Assembly (NCBI GenBank): GCA_001972305.1 | Contig: BDDD01000374.1 | Span: 186,001 to 250,000, forward strand | Length of the DNA stretch: 64,000 nt | Direction: 5' to 3' | Source of the DNA: Cephalotus follicularis | Taxonomy: Eukaryota; Streptophyta; Magnoliopsida; Oxalidales; Cephalotaceae | Part shown: piece by piece, positions 35,577-45,746 of the stretch | Position numbering within the stretch: position 1 is the first letter of the stretch | Layout: each line of letters opens with the position of its first letter | Position numbers and translations under genes: made by a program | Notes under the pieces: generated by a model | Seen by the model: the letters and a program-made list of their open reading frames with translations, nothing else | Database searches by the model: none | What the model was told of the DNA's origin: nothing

Positions 35577-36845
35577 TCATTGGTAGTATTTTCTCAAATG
35601 CTCAGCATTCCAAGCTCTGGCAATCTCCCTTCCCCCTAGAGTTTCAAGTTTGAATGTTCCTGGGCGGAGCACTCTCTTGATCTTGTATGGGCCTTCCCAG
35701 GTAGGGGCTAACTTTCCTCTGGTACCGGTTGGATCTGCGATAGATGAGTTACGTAGGACTAGATCTCCTTGACTTAGTGGTCTAGGGCTTACCCTTTTGT
35801 TATAATAACGGCTCACCCTTTGTTGGTAGGTCGCAACTCTGATGGCGGCCTTGTCTCTGAGCTCTCCTACTAAATCAATGAGGCATCTAAGTCCTTCTTC
35901 ATTATTCTCCTCAGTGAAGTGCACAACCCTTGGTGACTGGACACCAATTTCCACCAGTATCATGGCTTCAGCTCTGAAACAAAGGCTGTATGGGGACTCA
36001 TCAGTTGTGATTCGAGGAGTGGTTCTATAAGCCCATAGTACAATTGGTAGCTCCTCTGTCCATCTTCCTTTGTTGTCTTCCAGGCGCTTCTTCAAGCCTG
36101 GGATGATTTCTCTGTTGATCACCTCGGCTTGACTGTTACTCTGGGGGTAGGCTACTGAGGCAAGCCTATGCTCTATTCTCCATTCACTGCAGAAGTCACG
36201 GAAGGCTTGACAATCAAACTGTTTTCTGTTGTTAGAGACTATTGTCCTCGGGACTCCGAATCTACAGATGATTGACTTCCACACGAAGCTCTCCTTGTTC
36301 TTCTCAGTGATTGTGGCCAAGGGTTCTGCTTCCATCCACTTGGTAAAATAATCCACTGCTACAATAAGGAACTTTCTCTAGCCTGTCGCCACGGGTAGTG
36401 GTCCCACGAAGTCCATCCCCCATTGTGCAAAGGGCCAGGGGGCCGTGACGGACGTCAGAGGTTGAGAAGATCTTCTGCTTATGCTTGCATTCCTCTAGCA
36501 CTTGTCGCATTTTCTTACCAAGTCTATGGCATCTTGATGCAATGTCGGCCAGTAGTAGCCCTGTCTTAACAGCGTATGGGACAATGTCTTGCCCCCAGTG
36601 TGGTTGCCACAAACTCCTTCATGGACTTCCCTTAGAGCATAATCGGCCTCTAAGGGAGTCAAATATCTCAGCCAAGGAAAAGAAAAAGACATTTTGTAGA
36701 GGATCTCTTCTCGGAGCTGAAATCTGTTTGCCCTGTACACAAGTTTCCTTGCTTCCGCGGGGTCCTCGGGTACAATGCCGTTCCTCAGCCAATTGATGAA
36801 AGTGGTCATCCAGTTCGGCTCCTCTGGTATGTCTATGTCCATCAC
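35577..36845 (-). pseudogene. Tat integrase (broken)
   Basis: The N-terminal zinc-binding domain is visible as HEGVCGNHTGGKTLSHTLLR ... CDKC (36495-36845). A degenerate stretch with stops (36357-36494) follows, then the core from MDYFTKWMEAEPLATI. The expected second catalytic aspartate is Asn in VSNNRKQFD (codon 36231-36233), while the glutamate in SNSQAEVINRE is kept. The C-terminal part ends PYKIKRVLRPGTFKLE and AWNAEHLRKYYQ. No chromodomain is visible, consistent with Tat and not with chromoviruses. Confidence 0.88.
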
Positions 36846-38473
36846 GTATACTTCAGAAATAGTGGGCCTGTCCAGGTAGCTACTAGCACGGTTTGATTTT
36901 TTTCTAACTCCTCTGCAGTGACTAGTTTTGACAACTGGTCTGCTCGGGCGTTTTCTGCTCTGGGTACTTTCAAAATTCTTAGAACTTCGAAGGCTGATTT
37001 CAAACTCTGGAAGTGTGATAAATATTTTGCCATTGAGTCTTCTCGAGCTTCATACTCTCCACTTTCCAGGCTAACCACTAGCTGAGAATCACTGGAGGCT
37101 TCTATCTTTTGTACCTCCATGTGCTTTGCAATTGTCAGTCCGGCTATTAGAGCTTCCCACTCAGCTTCATTGTTTGTAGCTTTAAATCCGAACCTCAGAA
37201 CATAATCCAACGTCCACCCACTTGGACTCGTTAATACCAGCCCTGCTCCACTGCCAGTGATGCAGGAAGAGCCATCCACGGACAACTTCCACAACTCCCT
37301 CGCACTCTCGGAGGGATCCTCCTCCATACACTCCGTAGGTGTATTATCTCCAACAAAGTCGGCCAAGACCTGTGATTTGATTGCTGGCCTGGCTTCGAAC
37401 TTCACATCATACTCGCCTAGTTCGACTGACCACTTGATTAATCTACCTGAGGTGTCAGGTTTCGCAAGAACTTGTTTGAGTGGTTTGTCAGTTAGAACCT
37501 TGATTTTATGAGCTTGAAAATATGGCCTTAATTTTTCGGCCGTTATGATCAGAGCATAGGCGAACTTCTCCACCTTTGGGTACCTCCCCTCAGCATTGTT
37601 CAAAGCCTTGCTCACATAGTACACTGGCTTTTGAACTTTCTCCTCCTCCCTAACTAGCACTGCACTCACTGCGCCGGAGGTGGCCGTAAGGTACAAATAC
37701 AAGTCTTCCTCGTCCTTAGGTTTTGAGATCAGAGGAGGGGAAGCTAGGTATTCCTTCAACTTGTCAAAGGCTGGTTGGCATTCGTCCGACCAGGAAAATC
37801 CTTTGGGATCCCTCAACACCTTAAAGAATGGGAGGCACTTCTCTGCTGACTTCGAAACAAACCTGCTCAGGGCTGCTATATTTCCATTTAGCTTCTGTAC
37901 ATCCCTGATGGTTTGGGGGGGTCTCATACTCTGAACTGTCCAGATCTTCTCTGGGTTGGCCTCTATTCCTCTGCTTGAGACCATGAACCCGAGGAACTTG
38001 CCCGAGGTGACCCCAAAAGTACACTTGGATGGATTGAGTTTCATTTTATATCTTCTCAGCATCTCAAATGTTTCCTCCAAGTCTTTAATGTGAGGACTCC
38101 TGGCTGGGGTCTTGACGAGCATGTCGTCGATGTAGACCTCCATGTTTCTCCAAATCTGAGGCTCAAAGATTTTGTTGACTAGCCGTTGGTAGGTGGCCCC
38201 TGCATTCTTCAAACCAAAAGGCATGACCTTGTAACAATACATCCCCCAGTCCGTGATGAAAGCTGTCTTGTTCTAGTCAGGCCCATACATGGGGATTTGA
38301 TTGTATCCCGAGTAGGCGTCCAAGAAACTCAATATTCTATAGCCCGATGTCGCATCCACGAACTGATCTATCTTTGGGAGAGGGAAGTGATCATTGGGAC
38401 AAGCTTTGTTGAGGTCTGTGAAATCAATGCACATCCTCCACTTGCCATTTGCTTTTTTGACCAACACCGAGTT
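36842..38473 (-). pseudogene. Tat reverse transcriptase, RNase H and second RNase H (broken)
   Basis: Reverse transcriptase motifs are KKANGKWRMCIDFTDLNKAC, SFLDAYSGYNQI, MPFGLKNAGATYQR and the catalytic YIDDMLVK. A TAG at 38273-38275 interrupts the domain. The first RNase H (KPVYYVSKALNNAEGRYP, KVLTDKPLKQVL) is followed by a second, archaeal-type RNase H with LSVDGSSCITGSGAGLVL, NNEAEWEALIAGL, SSDSQLVV and ENARADQLSKL, keeping the acidic residues. The double RNase H is diagnostic of Tat elements. The frame is lost at a seven-base A run (plus-strand T run 36897-36903), after which the next domain reads in another frame; adding one base to the run would restore it. Confidence 0.92.
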
Positions 38474-41232
38474 TCACAGCCAGTCTGAGTAATGCACTTC
38501 CCTTATGAACCCTGCCTGCAATAGCTTGCTCACCTCCTCCGCTATTACCTGCTGCCTCTCAGGAGCAAAGTTCCTCTTCTTTTGCCTGGTCGAAGGCCTC
38601 ATTGGATCCACACTTAGCTTGTGAACCATGACATCTGGGTTGATCCCAGGGACCTCCTCTGCCGACCAGGCAAATACATCTCTGTTATTTTGGAGGAATT
38701 TTATTAATTCCCCCTTCTCCACCTCTCCAAGCTGTGAGCCAACCTGGATGACCCTTTCAGTGTTGCCCTCTTCTAAGGGCACTTGGATCACGTCCTCAAC
38801 AGGCTGTGGACACTCAGGTTCCACGTCTCCTCTGAGTTCCACGTTTGCAATAGTGAGTACCTTGTTCTTCCCTTTGTCCATAACGGCAGTTTTGTAGCAC
38901 TGTCGTGCTGCCTGTTGATCTCCTCTGGCTCCCCCCATGCCAAACATCGTAGGGAACTTCATTAATAAGTGTCTCATGGATACTATCACCTTTATTAGGT
39001 TCAGACCTGGTCGCCCAATTATGGCATTGTACGGGCTGGGTGTATCTACCATCAGGAATGTCATCTCCACCTGGGACTGGCGTGGGGTCGTGCCTGCAAC
39101 CACGGACAGGTCGATGGATCCCAGAGGATGGACCATCTCCCCTGCAAAGCCAACCAGTGGGGTCTTCACGGGTTTTAGCTGGTCGGTCGGTATCCTCAGC
39201 TGATCAAATGCATGTTTGTACAGGATATCGGCCGAGCTCCCGCTACCTATGAGAATCCTCTTCGTAGTGAAAAGTGTCACTTGAAGAGTTACTACTACTG
39301 GATCATCATGAGGGAGACGTACTCCCTCATAGTCCGCCTCCGATAAGGATATCACCTCCTCATCTCCACCTGTTCTTAGCCTTTTGCTGTGATGAACTTG
39401 CTGCACAGCAAGGGATTGCCTCCCATAGGCTTTTCTAGCATTATTATGGTCCCCATCAGATGCGGCCCCCCCAGAGATGGTGTGGATAACACCCCTGGGC
39501 TGTTGCTGCTGCTCCTCCTGTTGCCGAGGAGCCTCTTCTCTCTTTTGCTCTCTTCTTCCCTGAGGAGCATATCTGTCTACATACTTGCGCAGGTGCCCCT
39601 TTTGAATCAGGTCCTCAATCTGATTCTTCAATTGCCTGCACTCCTCGGTATCGTGCCCGTGGTCACGATGATACCGAGAATACTTCTTCGTGTCCCTCTT
39701 CTCTATTGGGGACCTCAGTGGTGCAGGCCATTGAATGGGGACCTTATCTTTCTCCACGGCAAGTATCCTGGTACGGGTGTCCAGGAGGGGGGAAATGTTG
39801 TTGTGAGCCGGGATTGGTGCCCTTCCCCTAGGCGAATCATCCCTCCTGGAGAGCTTGTGCCTGAGATCTTCCTTAGGCAGCTCTGACCTTTCCTTCCTCT
39901 TCTCTTTCTTCCCTGGAGCATTTCGTGAATGCTCCCCTTTCTCCTCCTGATGACTTGACCAGGGTGTTTTTTGTTTCCTGGCTGCCATCTCCTCCTCTAC
40001 ATTGACATACCTTTCTGCTCTCCTTAGCAGGTCTGCCATATCCACCGCAGGTTTCTTCAAGAGAGAGAAAGTGAAGGATGAGTTGTTTCTCAACCCGCTG
40101 TTCAATGCTGCCATGGCAAAAGAAGGCTCCAGGTCTTTCACCGTGAGAGACTCCCTGTTGAATCTGGTGAGGTATTCTCTCAATGATTCATCTCTCCCCT
40201 ACACCACGTTGATCAGGTGAGTGGAATTCCTCCTCTGTGTGGTGCTGTTGAGGAACTTGGTGACGAACAGTTGCGCAAACTGCTCGAAGCTCTCCACGGA
40301 CCCTTTTGCTAGGGTTGAATACCACGACTGGGCAGCTCCAGTCAATGTTGCCAGGAATCCTCGACAAAGGATTGCGTCTGTGACTTGGTGTACCAGCATG
40401 GCTTGGTTGTAGGTGCGCAAATGTTGAATGGGATATGTGGTCCTATCGTACTTGTCAAGACTGGGGAGCCTGAATCCGCTGGGGAGACGCTTTTCCATGA
40501 TTGCTGACGTGAAAGGGTGGACGCTAATGTTGCGCACCTCAACCAGACATCCCCTGGGCAGGTCGGCTCTTCCCAGCCTTCTCTCCATGTCTGCGAGCCT
40601 TCTATTCATTGCTCGCTCCACGTCCTCAATGTTCCTAGGTCTGCTAGAAACTTGTGATTCCCCGGCCAGTGTGGCTCGGTGGTCAATCCTGCTTCCCCGC
40701 ACTATCCCGGTCATGCGTGAAGCATTGGAGCGCACTCGGGTCTCCTCTACACCCCTGGCATCCCTTGGGGATCCACCTCCATTGCTTGATGCCTGTAGTG
40801 CTCTGGTCGGGGATCATTGGGTTGATCCCAGATAGTTGAGGACTCTGCCCTCTGAGATCCATGGATCCCAGGTCTCACCCCCAGGGGAATATTGTCCCCT
40901 GACCGCCTCGGGGGGAGTCTTTCTCCCCTCGGCGGGTTTCTCCCGGCACCTCTGGGGTGTCCTATCTCCGCCACTGGAGCTGGCCTGTTCAGATCGTTTT
41001 GTCCTCGGACCACTGGCTGAGCAGGTCCGGCCTGGTTTTGGTTGGCTAAGCTAGTAACCAACAAGTCAGTGAGACGTTCCACCCTTTGGATCAATTGATT
41101 GAATTTCTCCCCAGTGACGGGAAAGCTTTCCAGAGCTGCAATCTGTCCAGCTTCAGGATGAGGAGGTGGGACCTCCTGTTGTCGGCTGCTGGTTGCTCCA
41201 GAATGGTTGTTGATATTCTTTCTCGGATGCAT
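38474..41232 (-). pseudogene. Tat gag-protease region (broken)
   Basis: The frame starts at Met 41232 (MHPRKNINNHSG) and carries the Ty3-type gag core: PFTSAIMEKRLPSGFRLPSL, then SLDKYDRTTYPIQHLRTY, then TGAAQSWYSTLAKGSVESF. A frameshift falls around 40747-40800 and a nonsense codon lies at 40199-40201 inside the gag core. The zinc-knuckle-like segment is YSRYHRDHGHDTEECRQLK. The aspartic protease follows (residues read around 39250 downward), but the active-site triplet is GSG rather than DSG: the codon at 39245-39247 encodes Gly. The frame stops at 38474-38476 (TGA) at the entry to reverse transcriptase and continues in frame past it. All breaks are point mutations or small indels, so the order is still easily read. 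Confidence 0.9.
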
Positions 41233-41257
41233 GATTCTTGATGGCTTTTCGCTGCGT

Positions 41258-41275
41258 TTCCCACAGACGGCGCCA
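41258..41275 (-). promoter_or_regulatory. Tat primer-binding site
   Basis: On the - strand it reads TGGCGCCGTCTGTGGGAA, two bases inside the LTR. The start TGGCGCCGT is complementary to a tRNA ending ...GGCGCCA (tRNA-Asp type), which is usual for Tat/Athila-group elements and differs from the tRNA-Met primer of the copia and LARD elements here. Confidence 0.8.
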
Positions 41276-41277
41276 AC

Positions 41278-41838
41278 TGTTGATGCAGAAAACTTTCCTT
41301 CAACAGTACCCTACGTGGAATGTTTTGATTTGTAATGGAAATGCTGGAATATGTCCGAGAAATGGGTGTTTGATAGTTGAAAATCCTTGCACAAAGGAAG
41401 CACAAAGGTAGAAGGTTCAGGAGGTTGTTCTCCCGGGGACACTCCGACACTCAAGTTAGACAATGCACAAAGAGTTTAGGGTTTTTTAGAGTGCTCAAAT
41501 GGCTGACCTGTGTAATGTCGTGGTTTTTAGTATTTATAGATCTTGAATGTAACTGTTGAGCGTGAAAATCGGAGTTGACAGTTGCTCCTAAGGAAAATGC
41601 TCGAGGAGCCCGGGCATTCCCCCTGATCTCCGCCGGATTTGGTGCTCCTTCCTTGTAAGACGTGGTGTTGTGCATGCGCACATCTCTAGTCGTGGGCTGG
41701 CAGCGCCCGATGATTACGGCACATTAATGCCATTAAAATTATAACGCCGGACCACGTGTCCAGGCCTGAAAAAGACATCTGACATCTTCTCCTGAGGGCA
41801 CGTGACACTATGTTTTAAATAGAAAATTCCCCACATCA
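41278..41838 (-). repeat. 5' LTR of Tat element
   Basis: 561 bp, the pair of 30448-31008. A TATAAATA box on the - strand lies at 41531-41538, about 300 bp into the LTR, consistent with a U3 promoter. Confidence 0.95.
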
Positions 41839-41896
41839 CAAACCAATAAGATAATATATGATAACTAAAAATTGTATTAATAAAGTATCTTTATAT

Positions 41897-42344
41897 GCAA
41901 TGACAGATCCAAGAATTTCATTCATGAAGGGGAAAAATTAATTACATACTTATTTAAAATAAAACAATGATATCAAAATATAATTTGTAAAAAAATATAT
42001 CATTCGTATTATCCATTCACAACAAACAACATAATAAAATATTTTTTTATAATAATATTTATAAACATATTACATATAAAAAAATTTCCTTATCTTTACC
42101 TAAAGCGATAAAGCCCCGATTCACAAACCCTTCTTTAGTTATCGTCTAAATGACAAACACTTCTCCATGTTGTTCTTTGAATTTTTGTGTCTTAGCTTCA
42201 TACTTTCAATATAAAAAAGATTTGGATAAAGTGGTGGGCTTATCTTTGGGCCACTAAGCAATTCTTATAATAAATAACGTTAAGTTGTTTTTCTTCGGCC
42301 CAAGGGGGCAATTGCCCCCTTGACCCTATCTGGATTTGCCCATG
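41897..42344. mobile_element. hAT-like MITE in intron 4 of the TBL pseudogene
   Basis: The ends GCAATGACAGATCCAAG and (reverse complement) CATGGGCAAATCCAGA form imperfect inverted repeats, flanked by tttatat on both sides (41890-41896 and 42345-42351). Near its right end, 42301-42322 is a perfect 22 bp palindrome centred on CAATTG with flanking GGGGG and CCCCC. It is noncoding. The rest of the intron, 42352-43082, shows no gene. Confidence 0.6.
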
Positions 42345-43521
42345 TTTATATTACAATAATATGAAAAAATGAGCTAAGATATTGCCACCCAACGATAATG
42401 GTTTAAATTTATCACTTCATCTTATACCATTTAATGAATTTACATCCAATAATCTATAGAATATACATGTTTCAAAACCCTTAAATGTAAATCTATTGAA
42501 TAGTATAAAATGAAAATGATCAGGTGACAATAGTTTCTATCTCTAAAAATATACCATTATACAACCCAAAATATATTTTTTTAACTTAGAAAATATAAAT
42601 TATATTTATGTGATATGAGTCTGGTATATAAAAACTAATTTAAAAAATCTTATTTTATATATTTATAAACAAAAACCTTCGGTTTGGCTTGCTTCAATTT
42701 TTTACACATTTCATTTAGGTTTTGTTTTAAGAAATTTTTAGTTTGATTTGAAAATTTTCCAAAACAGAACCCAATCAAACTATGAACACTTCTACTCACA
42801 TGTTAAAACTCTACAAAACTACTCAGACAATTTCTTTTGACCTTGGTGAGAATAATGAGGTCACTTGTGTTCATCAATCTTCATTTTTTTGGGGTTGGAA
42901 ATTTGTCTGTTCATTGAACACAGGTTTGCTAAGCTAATTGTCATCTGATATTCTCTTTCGGTTAGGCATTGGCAACATCTTAACCATTAGTAATGCTAAT
43001 TTAAAATGCGAGATTTTTTCTTTTTCGAAACAAAAAAAAAAAAACGATAGTGAAATTAACAATATGGTTTCCAATACAATAGGAGCACAGATTGGAGCAA
43101 CCCAAATGGCATCAAGTGTGCTATGGAGACCATGCCAGTTTTAAAGATGACAGCACCAATAGATGTGGGCACAGACAGGCAAATGTATGCTATTGCAGCA
43201 AATGTAACACAATCAATGAAAGTACCTGTATACTTCCTCAACATAACCACCCTCTCAGAGTTTCGGAAAGATGCACATCCCTCAGTCTATACCACAGATG
43301 GAGGCAGAAGCAAGTTGTTATCACCAGAGCAAATGTCTGATCCAACAACATACGCAGATTGTCTTCACTGGTGTCTCCCTGGTTTGCTTGACACATGGAA
43401 TGAGTTGCTCTATGCACATATCATATACCGCTTTTAGTTTCATATAAGTACTGTTCTCAAAATGTACACTGAATTACCTCAGAAAAGTATGCAGCCACCT
43501 TTGCTACAACATTCTAGTGTA

Positions 43522-45191
43522 TTAGTGGAGCGGTTTTTGGCGAGGGCTAATAGCTGGGTAAGCAAGTCCCTGTCTTTTGCGGGTAGACTTCAGTTAGTTA
43601 AGTCTTCCTTGATGAGTGTCCAAGTGTTTTGGAGTAGTATGTTCCTTCTACCGGCTTCGGTCACCAATGAGTGTGAAAGGACGATGAGAAGGTTCTTGTG
43701 GGGTGGGAGTGGGATAAATGGCAAGTCTAGCAAAGTCAATTGGTCCCAAGTTTGCAAGCCTTTCCAAAAGGGAGGCCTGGGCATCAAAAGGATGAGATCT
43801 TGAAATGAAGCCTTGCTGCTAAAACAGATATGGAATTTGCTTCAACGGTCTTTATGGGCGAAATGGTGTAACCTGCATTTAATCAAAAAACACAATTTCT
43901 GGTCCCTTCTTAACTACGACAGCCACTCCTGGGTTTGGAGGCATATGCTAAAATTGAGGGACCTTGCTAGGACCCATCTGGTTTATGAATGTGGGAGGGG
44001 TGAGGACTTCTCTTTATGGTATGACCCGTGGTTCCATGGCAACTCAATACATGCATGGTATGGGCATCGGGTGATCTATGATGCGAGGATGAATGGCACT
44101 GAAAAGCTTAAAGAAGTCTTTGTTAATGGGCGATGGAGTTGGCCCCAAACCTCGTGGCAGCTCATTGAGATTCAGCAGAGGGTCCAGGACATCTCTGTGT
44201 CTTCACAACCGGATTGTATTGGGTGGCATAAAAGAGGTGGAGCCTTTTCTACTAAGCAGGCGTGGCAATTGATTTGGAGGGCTTCGGATATTGTGCCTTG
44301 GTGGAAGCTGGTCTGGTTCTCTAAAAGGATCCCAAAACATTCCTTTTGTCTTTGGTTTACGATCCTCCGGGCTCAGAAGACCAAGGATAAACTGCTGAAT
44401 TGGGGTCTCATCACGTCGGCAAGTTGTGTCTTCCACTGTGGAGGTACTAAGAGTATGGATCACATTTTCTTTGAGTGCCCATACACGAGGGACATATGGA
44501 GGAATACCCTTAGAAGATGTAATATTCACAGGAACATATTACTGTGGGTGGAGGAAGTGCAATGGCTGGAGGCATACGCTAGTGGTGACTACTTCCCGGC
44601 GATCTTGATGAGACTTACTGTGGGAGCTACGGTCTATCACATTTAATTGGAAAGGAACAAGAGGTGCTTTCGAAACCTGTTTCTCCCTGGGGATGAGATA
44701 AGCATAAGGATTAGAGAGGATGTGGGTAGGAAACTTAAAACCACTGGTTATGCTTATGGTAATGACAATGACCGACACCATAGTTTGTGCATCAATTGGG
44801 GAGTGCTCTAATGATCCCTTTTGGTTTTCTGGCTCTTGTTCTGTTCTTTGGAAGGGTTGGACGGTTGATGTTACTGTTTGTCTCTCTTGACTTGGCATGC
44901 GTCGAAGGTCTTGTGCAACCATCGACACCTCTTTTCAAGTGTCGACGCTTATATAATAACTGTCGGTGCTATGTTCTTTTTGTTTTTTGGTGGGTTAGCG
45001 TTGTAAATGCTATATAGGCTTACAGGTGTCCTTGGGGATTGCTTTTCTCTGCATTTGTCCTTTTCCTTTCTGTGTTTAGGGTAGCCTATGTTTTGCCTGT
45101 TCGTTTGTAACCTTGGAACAGATGCTGCTTTTGTAACTTGTAACTTCCTTAGTTCCTTTTTAATAAATATACACATTTATTCAAAAAAAAA
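43522..45191 (+). mobile_element. 5'-truncated LINE (L1-type non-LTR retrotransposon)
   Basis: The insertion is bounded by a perfect 14 bp TSD, aacattctagtgta (43508-43521 and 45192-45205), and ends in a poly-A run after AATAAATATACACATTTATTC. The + strand frame encodes the C-terminal end of a plant LINE reverse transcriptase: SFAGRLQLVKSSLMSVQVFW, FLWGGSG, GGLGIKRMRS. The zf-RVT zinc-binding domain follows, with GAFSTKQAWQLIW, KLVWFSKRIPKHSFCLWF, KDKLLNWG, CVFHCGG, DHIFFECPYTRDIW. Stops at 43801-43803 and about 44644 break it. The 5' end is truncated well inside reverse transcriptase. It inserted about 85 bp downstream of the TBL pseudogene stop codon, in what was probably its 3' untranslated region. 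Confidence 0.93.
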
Positions 45192-45205
45192 AACATTCTA
45201 GTGTA

Positions 45206-45746
45206 GGACATAGAAGTGTTGCCGGGGCAACCTAGTGAAAAAAACAAACTAGGTATGAGAACTGCCATTTAAAAGAAATGCAAATTCTAGGGCAGATTTA
45301 GAGTAGAAGAGCTTGCAACCTGGTGAGGATGACTTCCAGCCAATGAATAGGCCCTGAGAGCATAGAAACCTCGCATATTATATTATAATAATTATTAAGG
45401 TATATACAACAAAAGAAAATTTAAATTTGTGTTTTAGCTAGTTTACAGTACAGTATACAATAACTATGATAAACAATGGCATCCGGTGCCAAGAGAATGT
45501 TTACATCTAACTATGATAAACAATGGCATCCGGTGCCAAGAGAATGTTTACATCGGAGTATCCACCTTGCATAAACTGAGATTGATGGTGCCACTCTATC
45601 TATTGCTCTGGCCAGTGAACTTTCCATGTTTACCTTTCACTGTAGCCGAATTTAGCCTCAAACAGATAGCGCTGCACATAAAAGTTATGAGGTGGAAAGA
45701 GCCATTTAGAATTGCCTTTCTTCATAGGCAAACAATGCAGGTATAA
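45206..45746. other. Convergent 3' flanks of TBL pseudogene and APC1
   Basis: This short stretch separates the LINE from the APC1 stop codon and should contain the APC1 3' untranslated region (- strand). It contains no gene. I could not assign a - strand AATAAA signal. A 47 bp tandem duplication lies at 45462-45554. Confidence 0.5.
45462..45554. repeat. 47 bp perfect tandem duplication in APC1 3' region
   Basis: AACTATGATAAACAATGGCA starts both units (45462 and 45509), and each continues identically through GAATGTTTACATC. Exact identity suggests a recent event. Confidence 0.92.

Larger units (their letters stand above)
30448..41838 (-). mobile_element. Ty3/gypsy Tat-lineage LTR retrotransposon with antisense gene
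   Basis: Two 561 bp LTRs (30448-31008, 41278-41838) bound an 11.4 kb element inside intron 4 of the TBL pseudogene. Flanking 5-mers taaac and caaac are a TSD with one mismatch. The PBS beside the right LTR and polypurine tract beside the left one give - strand orientation. Order is gag, protease, reverse transcriptase, RNase H, a second RNase H, integrase. The duplicated RNase H marks the Tat lineage. Between integrase and the 3' LTR lie a 24 bp minisatellite and a + strand (antisense) gene; antisense extra ORFs in this place are known from Tat elements. LTRs differ at about 47 of 561 positions by hand (about 8%), with no gaps. Several stops, a frameshift and lost catalytic residues make it inactive. 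The stretch 34253-35079 shows no coding similarity. Confidence 0.94.
28811..43437 (+). pseudogene. Second TBL-family gene, broken (TBL28/29/30-like)
   Basis: Five exon remnants match the ESK1-like gene in order and intron phase: 28811-29171, 29290-29461, 29898 to about 30104, 30118-30270, 43083-43437. Exon 1 encodes a signal anchor (FVASTFLVSLFG, then YNEQ) but stops at 28958-28960; the conserved segment [15 protein letters not shown] resumes in another frame. Exon 2 keeps GDS ([13 protein letters not shown]), with the following LNR changed. Exon 3 loses the YIWWMNTF block and stops at 30105-30107; intron 3 is almost gone. Exon 4 and the last exon are open and in phase, with DxxH (ADCLHWCLPG) present. 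Intron 4 is 12.8 kb because a Tat retrotransposon (30448-41838) and a MITE sit in it. The last exon carries VYTTDGGRSKLL where ESK1 has TIRQGKML, so this is a diverged paralogue rather than a recent copy. It is probably nonfunctional. Confidence 0.88.

Noticed and set aside
43462..43521. Start of the LINE open frame as a host exon
   Set aside because: These codons lie upstream of the LINE TSD in the TBL 3' flank and are open by chance.
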